Assembly (NCBI GenBank): GCA_951230915.1
Contig: OX579637.1
Location: 31,930,001 to 31,994,000 of the forward strand
Length of the DNA: 64,000 nt
Direction: 5' to 3'
Origin: Antitrichia curtipendula
Taxonomy: Eukaryota; Streptophyta; Bryopsida; Hypnales; Leucodontaceae
Shown: positions 23,385 to 36,399 of the stretch, piece by piece
How the letters are laid out: each line of letters starts with the position of its first letter
How positions within the stretch are numbered: position 1 is the stretch's first letter
Position numbers and translations under genes: made by a program
Notes under the pieces: model-generated
Told to the model about the DNA's origin: nothing
Database searches by the model: none
Seen by the model: only the letters and a program-made list of their open reading frames with translations

Positions 23385-25540
23385 TAAAAAAATTGGAGAC
23401 TAAATTGAATCAAGTCATTCCAAATATTTTACATCAATTACATCATGTGGAGCCCAGAAAAAAATGGAGACAAAATTGAATCAAGTCATTCCTAATAATT
23501 TCCACCAATTACATCATGTGAAGCCTAAAAAAATTGGAGACTACATTGAATCAAGTCATTCCAAATATTTTCCACCAATTACATCATGTGAAGCCTAAAA
23601 AAAAAGGAGACTAAATTGAATCAAGTCATTCCAAATATATTCCACCAATTACATCATGTGAAGCCCAAAAAAGAATGGAGACTAAATTGAATCAAGTCAT
23701 TCCAAATATTTTCCACCAATTACATCATGTGAAGCCTAAAAAAATTGGAGACTAAATTGAATCAAGTCATTCCAAATATTTTCCACCAATTACATCATGT
23801 GAAGCCCAAAAAAGAATGGAGACTAAATTGAATCAAGTCATTCCAAATATTTTCCACCAATAACATCATGTGAAGCCTAATATAATTGGAGACTAAAGTG
23901 AATCAAGTCATTCCAAATACTTTCTACCAATTACATCATGTGAAGCCCAAAAAAATTGGAGACTAAGTTGAATCTAGTCATTCAAAATATTTTCCACCAA
24001 TTACATCATGTGAAGCCTAAAAAAAATGGAGACTAAATTGAATCAAGTCATTCCAAATATTTTCCACCAATTACATCATGTGAAGCCCAAAAAAAAATAG
24101 AGGCTAAATTGAATCAAGTCAATCCAAATATTTTACACCAATTGCACCATGTGTAGCCTAAAAAAATTGAAGACTAAATTGAATCAAGTCATTCCAAATA
24201 TTTTCCACCAATTACATCATGTGAAGCCTAAAAAAATTGGAGACTAAATTGAATCAAGTCATTCCAAATATTTTCCACCAATTACATCATGTGAAGCCCA
24301 GAAAATAATGGAGACAAAATTGAATCAAGTCATTCCAAATATTTTCCACCAATTACATCATGTGAAGCCTAAAAAAATTGGAGACTACATTGAATCTAGT
24401 CATTCCAAATATTTTCCACCAATTACATCATGTGAAGCCTAAAAAAAACTTGGAGACTAAATTGAATCAAGTCATTCCGAATATTCTCCACCAATTACAA
24501 CATGTGAAGCCTAAAAAATTTGGAGACTAAATTGAATCAAGTCCTTCCAAATATTTTCCACCAATTACATCATGTGAAGCCTAAAAAAATTGGAGACTAA
24601 ATTGAATCAAGTCATTCCAAATAATTTCCACCAATTACATCATGTGAAGCGCAGAAAATAATGGAGACTAAATTGAATCAAGTCATTCCTAATATTTTCC
24701 ACCAATTACATCATGTGAAGCCTAAAAAAAATGGAGACTAAATTGAATCAAGTCATTCCAAATATTCTTCACCAATTACATCATGTGAAGCCTAAAAAAA
24801 TTGGAGACTAAATTGAACCAAGTCATTCCAAATATTTTCCACCAATTACATCATGTGAAGCCTAAAAAAATTGGAGACTAAATTGAATCAAGTCATTCCA
24901 AATATTTTCCACCAATTACATCATGTGAAGCCCAGAAAAAAATTGTAACAAAATTGAATCAAGTCATTCCTAATATTTTCCACCAATTACATCATGTGAA
25001 GCCCAAAAAAAAATAGAGACTAAATTGAATCATGTCTTTCCAAATATTCACCACCAATTACAACATGTGAAGCCTAAAAAATTTGGAGACTAAATTGAAT
25101 CAAGTCATTCCAAATATTTTCCACCAATTACATCATGTGAAGCCTAAAAAAATTGGATACTAAATTGAATCAAGTCATTCCAAATATTTTCCACCAATTA
25201 CATCATGTGAAGCCTAAAAAAAATGGAGACTAAATTGAATCAAGTCATTCCAAATATTTTACACCAATTACATCATGTGAAGCCTAAAAAAATTGGAGAC
25301 TACATTGAATCTAGTCATTCCAAATATTTTCCACCAATTACATCATGTGAAGCCTAAAAAAAACTTGGAGACTAAATTGAATCAAGTCATTCCGAATATT
25401 CTCCACCAATTACAACATGTGAAGCCTAAAAAATTTGGAGACTAAATTGAATCAAGTCCTTCCAAATATTTTCCACCAATTACATCATGTGAAGCCTAAA
25501 AAAATTGGAGACTATATTGAATCAAGTCATTCCAAATATT
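23385..25540 (+). repeat. Domain B segment copy 3, with a 9-monomer internal loss
   Basis: 23,385 to about 24,598 matches copy 2 at an offset of 2,252 bp (GTGGAGCCC 21,195 and 23,447; TGTGTAGCC 21,898 and 24,150). From there the offset to copy 2 falls to 1,619 bp (GCGCAG 23,030 and 24,649), a loss of 633 bp or nine monomers. The ATTGTAAC change of copy 2 is shared, so copy 3 derives from copy 2 rather than copy 1. Confidence 0.83.
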
Positions 25541-28500
25541 TTCCACCAATTACATCATGTGAAGCCTAAAATAATTGGAGACTAAAGTGAATCAAGTCAT
25601 TCCAAATACTTTCTACCAATTACATCATGTGAAGCCCAAAAAAATTGGAGACTAAGTTGAATCTAGTCATTCAAGATATTTTCCACCAATTACATCATGT
25701 GAAGCCTAAAAAAAACTTGGAGACTAAATTGAATCAAGTCATTCCGAATATTCTCCACCAATTACAACATGTGAAGCCTAAAAAATTTGGAGACTAAATT
25801 GAATCAAGTCCTTCCAAATATTTTCCACCAATTACATCATGTGAAGCCTAAAAAAATTGGAGACTATATTGAATCAAGTCATTCCGAATATTCTCCACCA
25901 ATTACAACATGTGAAGCCTAAAAAATTTGGAGACTAAATTGAATCAAGTCCTTCCAAATATTTTCCACCAATTACATCATGTGAAGCCTAAAAAAATTGG
26001 AGACTATATTGAATCAAGTCATTCCAAATATTTTCCACCAATTACATCATGTGAAGCCTAAAAAAATTGGAGACTAAATTGAATCAAGTCATTCCAAATA
26101 TTTTACATCAATTACATCATGTGAAGCCCAGAAAAAAATGGAGACAAAATTGAATCAAGTCATTCCTAATAATTTCCACCAATTACATCATGTGAACCCT
26201 AAAAAAGTTGGAGACTAAATTGAATCAAGTCCTTCCAAATATTTTCCACCAATTACATCATGTGAAGCCTAAAAAAATTGGAGACTAAATTGAATCAAGT
26301 CATTCCAAATATTTTCCACCAATTACAACATGTGAAGCCCAGAAAAAAATGGAGACAAAATTGAATCAAGTCATTCCTAATAATTTCCACCAATTACATC
26401 ATGTGAAGCCTAAAAAAATTGGAGACTACATTGAATCAAGTCATTCCAAATATTTTCCACCAATTACATCATGTGAAGCCTAAAAAAATTGGAGACTATA
26501 TTGAATCTAGTCATTCCAAATATTTTCCACCAATTACATCATGTGAAGCCTAAAAAAAACTTGGAGACTAAATTGAATCAAGTCATTCCGAATATTCTCC
26601 ACCAATTACAACATGTGAAGCCTAAAAAATTTGGAGACTAAATTGAATCAAGTCCTTCCAAATATTTTCCACCAATTACATCATGTGAAGCCTAAAAAAA
26701 TTGGAGACTAAATTGAATCAAGTCATTCCAAATATTTTCCACCAATTACATCATGTGAAGCCTAAAAAAAAAGGAGACTAAATTGAATCAAGTCATTCCA
26801 AATATATTCCACCAATTACATCATGTGAAGCCCAAAAAAGAATGGAGACTAAATTGAATCAAGTCATTCCAAATATTTTCCACCAATTACATCATGTGAA
26901 GCCTAAAAAAATTGGAGACTAAATTGAATCAAGTCATTCCAAATATTTTCCACCAATTACATCATGTGAAGCCCAAAAAAGAATGGAGACTAAATTGAAT
27001 CAAGTCATTCCAAATATTTTCCACCAATTACATCATGTGAAGCCTAAAATAATTGGAGACTAAAGTGAATCAAGTCATTCCAAATACTTTCTACCAATTA
27101 CATCATGTGAAGCCCAAAAAAATTGGAGACTAAGTTGAATCTAGTCATTCAAAATATTTTCCACCAATTACATCATGTGAAGCCTAAAAAAAATGGAGAC
27201 TAAATTGAATCAAGTCATTCCAAATATTTTCCACCAATTACATCATGTGAAGCCCAAAAAAAAATAGAGACTAAATTGAATCAAGTCAATCCAAATATTT
27301 TACACCAATTGCACCATGTGAAGCCTAAAAAAATTGGAGACTAAATTGAATCAAGTCATTCCAAATAATTTCCACCAATTACATCATGTGAAGCGCAGAA
27401 AATAATGGAGACTAAATTGAATCAAGTCATTCCTAATATTTTCCACCAATTACATCATGTGAAGCCTAAAAAAAATGGAGACTAAATTGAATCAAGTCAT
27501 TCCAAATATTCTTCACCAATTACATCATGTGAAGCCTAAAAAAATTGGAGACTAAATTGAACCAAGTCATTCCAAATATTTTCCACCAATTACATCATGT
27601 GAAGCCTAAAAAAATTGGAGACTAAATTGAATCAAGTCATTCCAAATATTTTCCACCAATTACATCATGTGAAGCCCAGAAAAAAATTGGAACAAAATTG
27701 AATCAAGTCATTCCTAATATTTTCCACCAATTACATCATGTGAAGCCCAAAAAAAAATAGAGACTAAATTGAATCATGTCTTTCCAAATATTCACCACCA
27801 ATTACAACATGTGAAGCCTAAAAAATTTGGAGACTAAATTGAATCAAGTCATTCCAAATATTTTCCACCAATTACATCATGTGAAACCTAAAAAAATTGG
27901 ATACTAAATTGAATCAAGTCATTCCAAATATTTTCCACCAATTACATCATGTGAAGCCTAAAAAAAATGGAGACTAAATTGAATCAAGTCATTCCAAATA
28001 TTTTACACCAATTACATCATGTGAAGCCTAAAAAAATTGGAGACTACATTGAATCAAGTCATTCCAAATATTTTCCACCAATTACATCATGTGAAGCCTA
28101 GAAAAATTGGAGACTACATTGAATCTAGTCATTCCAAATATTTTCCACCAATTACATCATGTGAAGCCCAGAAAAAAATGGAGACAAAATTGAATCAAGT
28201 CATTCCTAATAATTTCCACCAATTACATCATGTGAAGCCTAAAAAAGTTGGAGACTAAATTGAATCAAGTCCTTCCAAATATTTTCCACCAATTACATCA
28301 TGTGAAGCCTAAAAAAATTGGAGACTAAATTGAATCAAGTCATTCCAAATATTTTCCACCAATTACAACATGTGAAGCCCAGAAAAAAATGGAGACAAAA
28401 TTGAATCAAGGCATCCCTAATAATTTCCACCAATTACATCATGTGAAGCCTAAAAAAATTGGAGACTACATTGAATCAAGTCATTCCAAATATTTTCCAC

Positions 28501-28659
28501 CAATTACATCATGTGAAGCCTAAAAAAAAAGGAGACTAAATTGAATCAAGTCATTCCAAATATATTCCACCAATTACATCATGTGAAGCCCAAAAAAGAA
28601 TGGAGACTAAATTGAATCAAGTCATTCCAAATATTTTCCACCAATTACATCATGTGAAG

Positions 28660-31047
28660 CCTAAAAAAATTGGAGACTAAATTGAATCAAGTCATTCCAA
28701 ATACTTTCTACCAATTACATCATGTGAAGCCCAAAAAAATTGGAGACTAAGTTGAATCTAGTCATTCAAAATATTTTCCACCAATTACATCATGTGAAGC
28801 CTAAAAAAAATGGAGACTAAATTGAATCAAGTCATTCCAAATATTTTCCACCAATTACATCATGTGAAGCCCAAAAAAAAATAGAGACTAAATTGAATCA
28901 AGTCAATCAAAATATTTTACACCAATTGCACCATGTGAAGCCTAAAAAAATTGGAGACTAAATTGAATCAAGTCATTCCAAATAATTTCCACCAATTACA
29001 TCATGTGAAGCGCAGAAAATAATGGAGACTAAATTGAATCAAGTCATTCCTAATATTTTCCACCAATTACATCATGTGAAGCCTAAAAAAAATGGAGACT
29101 AAATTGAATCAAGTCATTCCAAATATTCTTCACCAATTACATCATGTGAAGCCTAAAAAAATTGGAGACTAAATTGAACCAAGTCATTCCAAATATTTTC
29201 CACCAATTACATCATGTGAAGCCTAAAAAAATTGGAGACTAAACTGAATCAAGTCATTCCAAATATTTTCCACCAATTACATCATGTGAAGCCCAGAAAA
29301 AAATTGGAACAAAATTGAATCAAGTCATTCCTAATATTTTCCACCAATTACATCATGTGAAGCCCAAAAAAAAATAGAGACTAAATTGAATCATGTCTTT
29401 CCAAATATTCACCACCAATTACAACATGTGAAGCCTAAAAAATTTGGAGACTAAATTGAATCAAGTCATTCCAAATATTTTCCACCAATTACATCATGTG
29501 AAGCCTAAAAAAATTGGATACTAAATTGAATCAAGTCATTCCAAATATTTTCCACCAATTACATCATGTGAAGCCTAAAAAAAATGGAGACTAAATTGAA
29601 TCAAGTCATTCCAAATATTTTACACCAATTACATCATGTGAAGCCTAAAAAAATTGGAGACTACATTGAATCAAGTCATTCCAAATATTTTCCACCAATT
29701 ACATCATGTGAAGCCTAAAAAAATTGGAGACTACATTGAATCTAGTCATTCCAAATATTTTCCACCAATTACATCATGTGAAGCCCAGAAAAAAATGGAG
29801 ACAAAATTGAATCAAGTCATTCCTAATAATTTCCACCAATTACATCATGTGAAGCCTAAAAAAGTTGGAGACTAAATTGAATCAAGTCCTTCCAAATATT
29901 TTCCACCAATTACATCATGTGAAGCCTAAAAAAATTGGAGACTAAATTGAATCAAGTCATTCCAAATATTTTCCACCAATTACAACATGTGAAGCCCAGA
30001 AAAAAATGGAGACAAAATTGAATCAAGTCATTCCTAATAATTTCCACCAATTACATCATGTGAAGCCTAAAAAAATTGGAGACCTCATTGAATCAAGTCA
30101 TTCCAAATATTTTCCACCAATTACATCATGTGAACCCTAAAAAAATTGGAGACTATATTGAATCTAGTCATTCCAAATATTTTCCACCAATTACATCATG
30201 TGAAGCCTGAAAAAAACTTGGAGACTAAATTGAATCAAGTCATTCCGAATATTCTCCACCAATTACAACATGTGAAGCCTAAAAAATTTGGAGACTAAAT
30301 TGAATCAAGTCCTTCCAAATATTTTCCACCAATTACATCATGTGAAGCCTAAAAAAACTGGAGACTAAATTGAATCAAGTCATTCCAAATATTTTCCACC
30401 AATTACATCATGTGAAGCCTAAAAAAATTGGAGACTAAATTGAATCAAGTCATTCCAAATATTTTACATCAATTACATCATGTGGAGCCCAGAAAAAAAT
30501 GGAGACAAAATTGAATCAAGTCATTCCTAATAATTTCCACCAATTACATCATGTGAAGCCTAAAAAAATTGGAGACTACATTGAATCAAGTCATTCCAAA
30601 TATTTTCCACCAATTACATCATGTGAAGCCTAAAAAAAAAGGAGACTAAATTGAATCAAGTCATTCCAAATATATTCCACCAATTACATCATGTGAAGCC
30701 CAAAAAAGAATGGAGACTAAATTGAATCAAGTCATTCCAAATATTTTCCACCAATTACATCATGTGAAGCCTAAAAAAATTGGAGACTAAATTGAATCAA
30801 GTCATTCCAAATATTTTCCACCAATTACATCATGTGAAGCCCAAAAAAGAATGGAGACTAAATTGAATCAAGTCATTCCAAATATTTTCCACCAATTACA
30901 TCATGTGAAGCCTAAAATAATTGGAGACTAAAGTGAATCAAGTCATTCCAAATACTTTCTACCAATTACATCATGTGAAGCCCAAAAAAATTGGAGACTA
31001 AGTTGAATCTAGTCATTCAAAATATTTTCCACCAATTACATCATGTG
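28660..31047 (+). repeat. Domain B segment matching 19,373-21,760 at an offset of 9,287 bp
   Basis: GCGCAG (19,723 and 29,010) and GAGACCTCATTG (20,792 and 30,079) share the 9,287-bp offset, which equals about 132 monomers. At about 31,047 the sequence jumps forward: GAAGCCCAGAAAATAATGG there corresponds to 22,041, an offset of 9,006 bp. Four monomers (281 bp) are therefore missing from the later copy. The private TAAACTGAATC near 29,245 distinguishes this copy. Confidence 0.83.
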
Positions 31048-32400
31048 AAGCCCAGAAAATAATGGAGACAAAATTGAATCAAGTCATTCCAAATATTTTC
31101 CACCAATTACATCATGTGAAGCCTAAAAAAATTGGAGACTACATTGAATCTAGTCATTCCAAATATTTTCCACCAATTACATCATGTGAAGCCTAAAAAA
31201 AACTTGGAGACTAAATTGAATCAAGTCATTCCGAATATTCTCCACCAATTACAACATGTGAAGCCTAAAAAATTTGGAGACTAAATTGAATCAAGTCCTT
31301 CCAAATATTTTCCACCAATTACATCATGTGAAGCCTAAAAAAATTGGAGACTATATTGAATCAAGTCATTCCAAATATTTTCCACCAATTACATCATGTG
31401 AAGCCTAAAAAAATTGGAGACTAAATTGAATCAAGTCATTCCAAATATTTTACATCAATTACATCATGTGAAGCCCAGAAAAAAATGGAGACAAAATTGA
31501 ATCAAGTCATTCCTAATAATTTCCACCAATTACATCATGTGAAGCCTAAAAAAATTCGAGACTAAGTTGAATCTAGTCATTCCAAATATTTTCCACCAAT
31601 TACATCATGTGAAGCCCAAAAAAAAATAGAGGCTAAATTGAATCAAGTCAATCCAAATATTTTACACCAATTGCACCATGTGAAGCCTAAAAAAATTGGA
31701 GACTAAATTGAATCAAGTCATTCCAAATACTTTCTACCAATTACATCATGTGAAGCCCAAAAAAATTGGAGACTAAGTTGAATCTAGTCATTCAAAATAT
31801 TTTCCACCAATTACATCATGTGAAGCCTAAAAAAAATGGAGACTAAATTGAATCAAGTCATTCCAAATATTTTCCACCAATTACATCATGTGAAGCCCAA
31901 AAAAAAATAGAGACTAAATTGAATCAAGTCAATCCAAATATTTTACACCAATTGCACGATGTGAAGCCTAAAAAAATTGGAGACTAAATTGAATCAAGTC
32001 ATTCCAAATAATTTCCACCAATTACATCATGTGAAGCGCAGAAAATAATGGAGACTAAATTGAATCAAGTCATTCCTAATATTTTCCACCAATTACATCA
32101 TGTGAAGCCTAAAAAAAATGGAGACTAAATTGAATCAAGTCATTCCAAATATTCTTCACCAATTACATCATGTGAAGCCTAAAAAAATTGGAGACTAAAT
32201 TGAACCAAGTCATTCCAAATATTTTCCACCAATTACATCATGTGAAGCCTAAAAAAATTGGAGACTAAATTGAATCAAGTCATTCCAAATATTTTCCACC
32301 AATTACATCATGTGAAGCCCAGAAAAAAATTGGAACAGAATTGAATCAAGTCATTCCTAATATTTTCCACCAATTACATCATGTGAAGCCCAAAAAAAAA
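31048..32400 (+). repeat. Domain B segment matching 22,041-23,390 at an offset of 9,006 bp
   Basis: GCGCAG at 23,030 and 32,036 gives the same offset as the start of the block. The order ACTACATTGAATCTAG, AAAACTTGG, AATTTGGAG, ACTATATTG, TTTACATC, TTCGAGAC and GTCAATCC/GCACCATG is kept. Private changes include GCACGATG near 31,957 and GGAACAGAATTG near 32,334. Confidence 0.82.
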
Positions 32401-33620
32401 TAGAGACTAAATTGAATCATGTCTTTCCAAATATTCACCACCAATTACAACATGTGAAGCCTAAAAAATTTGGAGACTAAATTGAATCAAGTCATTCCAA
32501 ATATTTTCCACCAATTACATCATGTGAAGCCTAAAAAAATTGGATACTAAATTGAATCAAGTCATTCCAAATATTTTCCACCAATTACATCATGTGAAGC
32601 CTAAAAAAAATGGAGACTAAATTGAATCAAGTCATTCCAAATATTTTACACCAATTACATCATGTGAAGCCTAAAAAAATTGGAGACTACATTGAATCTA
32701 GTCATTCCAAATATTTTCCACCAATTACATCATGTGAAGCCTAAAAAAAACTTGGAGACTAAATTGAATCAAGTCATTCCGAATATTCTCCACCAATTAC
32801 AACATGTGAAGCCTAAAAAATTTGGAGACTAAATTGAATCAAGTCCTTCCAAATATTTTCCACCAATTACATCATGTGAAGCCTAAAAAAATTGGAGACT
32901 ATATTGAATCAAGTCATTCCAAATATTTTCCACCAATTACATCATGTGAAGCCTAAAAAAATTGGAGACTAAATTGAATCAAGTCATTCCAAATATTTTA
33001 CATCAATTACATCATGTGAAGCCCAGAAAAAAATGGAGACAAAATTGAATCAAGTCATTCCTAATAATTTCCACCAATTACATCATGTGAACCCTAAAAA
33101 AGTTGGAGACTAAATTGAATCAAGTCCTTCCAAATATTTTCCACCAATTACATCATGTGAAGCCTAAAAAAATTGGAGACTAAATTGAATCAAGTCATTC
33201 CAAATATTTTCCACCAATTACAACATGTGAAGCCCAGAAAAAAATGGAGACAAAATTGAATCAAGTCATTCCTAATAATTTCCACCAATTACATCATGTG
33301 AAGCCTAAAAAAATTGGAGACTACATTGAATCAAGTCATTCCAAATATTTTCCACCAATTACATCATGTGAAGCCTAAAAAAATTGGAGACTATATTGAA
33401 TCTAGTCATTCCAAATATTTTCCACCAATTACATCATGTGAAGCCTAAAAAAAACTTGGAGACTAAATTGAATCAAGTCATTCCGAATATTCTCCACCAA
33501 TTACAACATGTGAAGCCTAAAAAATTTGGAGACTAAATTGAATCAAGTCCTTCCAAATATTTTCCACCAATTACATCATGTGAAGCCTAAAAAAATTGGA
33601 GACTAAATTGAATCAAGTCA
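32036..33620 (+). repeat. Domain B mosaic segment matching 24,649-26,700 with a 7-monomer loss
   Basis: GCGCAG (24,649 and 32,036) and the TACATTGAATCTAG copy (25,301 and 32,688) share an offset of 7,387 bp. TGTGAACCCTAAAAAAGTTGG (26,191 and 33,086) gives 6,895 bp. The difference of 492 bp equals seven monomers present at about 25.55-26.04 kb and absent here. Confidence 0.8.
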
Positions 33621-36399
33621 TTCCAAATATTTTCCACCAATTACATCATGTGAAGCCTAAAAAAATTGGAGACTAAATTGAATCAAGTCATTCCAAATAT
33701 TTTACATCAATTACATCATGTGGAGCCCAGAAAAAAATGGAGACAAAATTGAATCAAGGCATCCCTAATAATTTCCACCAATTACATCATGTGAAGCCTA
33801 AAAAAATTGGAGACTACATTGAATCAAGTCATTCCAAATATTTTCCACCAATTACATCATGTGAAGCCTAAAAAAAAAGGAGACTAAATTGAATCAAGTC
33901 ATTCCAAATATATTCCACCAATTACATCATGTGAAGCCCAAAAAAGAATGGAGACTAAATTGAATCAAGTCATTCCAAATATTTTCCACCAATTACATCA
34001 TGTGAAGCCTAAAAAAATTGGAGACTAAATTGAATCAAGTCATTCCAAATATTTTCCACCAATTACATCATGTGAAGCCCAAAAAAGAATGGAGACTAAA
34101 TTGAATCAAGTCATTCCAAATATTTTCCACCAATTACATCATGTGAAGCCTAAAATAATTGGAGACTAAAGTGAATCAAGTCATTCCAAATACTTTCTAC
34201 CAATTACATCATGTGAAGCCCAAAAAAATTCCAGACTAAGTTGAATCTAGTCATTCAAAATATTTTCCACCAATTACATCATGTGAAGCCTAGAAAAAAT
34301 GGAGACTAAATTGAATCAAGTCATTCCAAATATTTTCCACCAATTACATCATGTGAAGCCCAAAAAAAAATAGAGGCTAAATTGAATCAAGTCAATCCAA
34401 ATATTTTACACCAATTGCACCATGTGAAGCCTAAAAAAATTGAAGACTAAATTGAATCAAGTCATTCCAAATATTTTCCACCAATTACATCATGTGAAGC
34501 CTAAAAAAATTGGAGACTAAATTGAATCAAGTCATTCCAAATATTTTCCACCAATTACATCATGTGAAGCCCAGAAAATAATGGAGACAAAATTGAATCA
34601 AGTCATTCCAAATATTTTCCACCAATTACATCATGTGAAGCCTAAAAAAATTGGAGACTACATTGAATCTAGTCATTCCAAATATTTTCCACCAATTACA
34701 TCATGTGAAGCCTAAAAAAAACTTGGAGACTAAATTGAATCAAGTCATTCCGAATATTCTCCACCAATTACAACATGTGAAGCCTAAAAAATTTGGAGAC
34801 TAAATTGAATCAAGTCCTTCCAAATATTTTCCACCAATTACATCATGTGAAGCCTAAAAAAATTGGAGACTATATTGAATCAAGTCATTCCAAATATTTT
34901 CCACCAATTACATCCTGTGAAGCCTAAAAAAATTGGAGACTAAATTGAATCAAGTCATTCCAAATATTTTACATCAATTACATCATGTGAAGCCCAGAAA
35001 AAAATGGAGACAAAATTGAATCAAGTCATTCCTAATAATTTCCACCAATTACATCATGTGAAGCCTAAAAAAATTCGAGACTAAGTTGAATCTAGTCATT
35101 CCAAATATTTTCCACCAATTACATCATGTGAAGCCCAAAAAAAAATAGAGGCTAAATTGAATCAAGTCAATCCAAATATTTTACACCAATTGCACCATGT
35201 GAAGCCTAAAAAAATTGGAGACTAAATTGAATCAAGTCATTCCAAATACTTTCTACCAATTACATCATGTGAAGCCCAAAAAAATTGGAGACTAAGTTGA
35301 ATGTAGTCATTCAAAATATTTTCCACCAATTACATCATGTGAAGCCTAAAAAAAATGGAGACTAAATTGAATCAAGTCATTCCAAATATTTTCCACCAAT
35401 TACATCATGTGAAGCCCAAAAAAAAATAGAGGCTAAATTGAATCAAGTCACTCCAAATATTTTACACCAATTGCACCATGTGAAGCCTAAAAAAATTGGA
35501 GACTAAATTGAATCAAGTCATTCCAAATAATTTCCACCAATTACATCATGTGAAGCCCAGAAAATAATGGAGACTAAATTGAATCAAGTCATTCCTAATA
35601 TTTTCCACCAATTACATCATGTGAAGCCTAAAAAAAATGGAGACTAAATTGAATCAAGTCATTCCAAATATTCTTCACCAATTACATCATGTGAAGCCTA
35701 AAAAAATTGGAGACTAAATTGAACCAAGTCATTCCAAATATTTTCCACCAATTACATCATGTGAAGCCTAAAAAAATTGGAGACTAAATTGAATCAAGTC
35801 ATTCCAAATATTTTCCACCAATTACATCATGTGAAGCCCAGAAAAAAATTGGAACAAAATTGAATCAAGTCATTCCTAATATTTTCCACCAATTACATCA
35901 TGTGAAGCCCAAAAAAAAATAGAGACTAAATTGAATCAAGTCTTTCCAAATATTCACCACCAATTACAACATGTGAAGCCTAAAAAATTTGGAGACTAAA
36001 TTGAATCAAGTCATTCCAAATATTTTCCACCAATTACATCATGTGAAGCCTAAAAAAATTGGAGACTAAATTGAATCAAGTCATTCCAAATATTTTCCAC
36101 CAATTACATCATGTGAAGCCTAAAAAAAATGGAGACTAAATTGAATCAAGTCATTCCAAATATTTTACACCAATTACATCATGTGAAGCCTCAAAAAATT
36201 GGAGACTACATTGAATCTAGTCATTCCAAATATTTTCCACCAATTACATCATGTGAAGCCTAAAAAAAACTTGGAGACTAAATTGAATCAAGTCATTCCA
36301 AATATTTTCCACCAATTACATCATGTGAAGCCCAAAAAAAAATAGAGGCTAAATTGAATCAAGTCAATCCAAATATTTTACACCAATTGCACCATGTGA

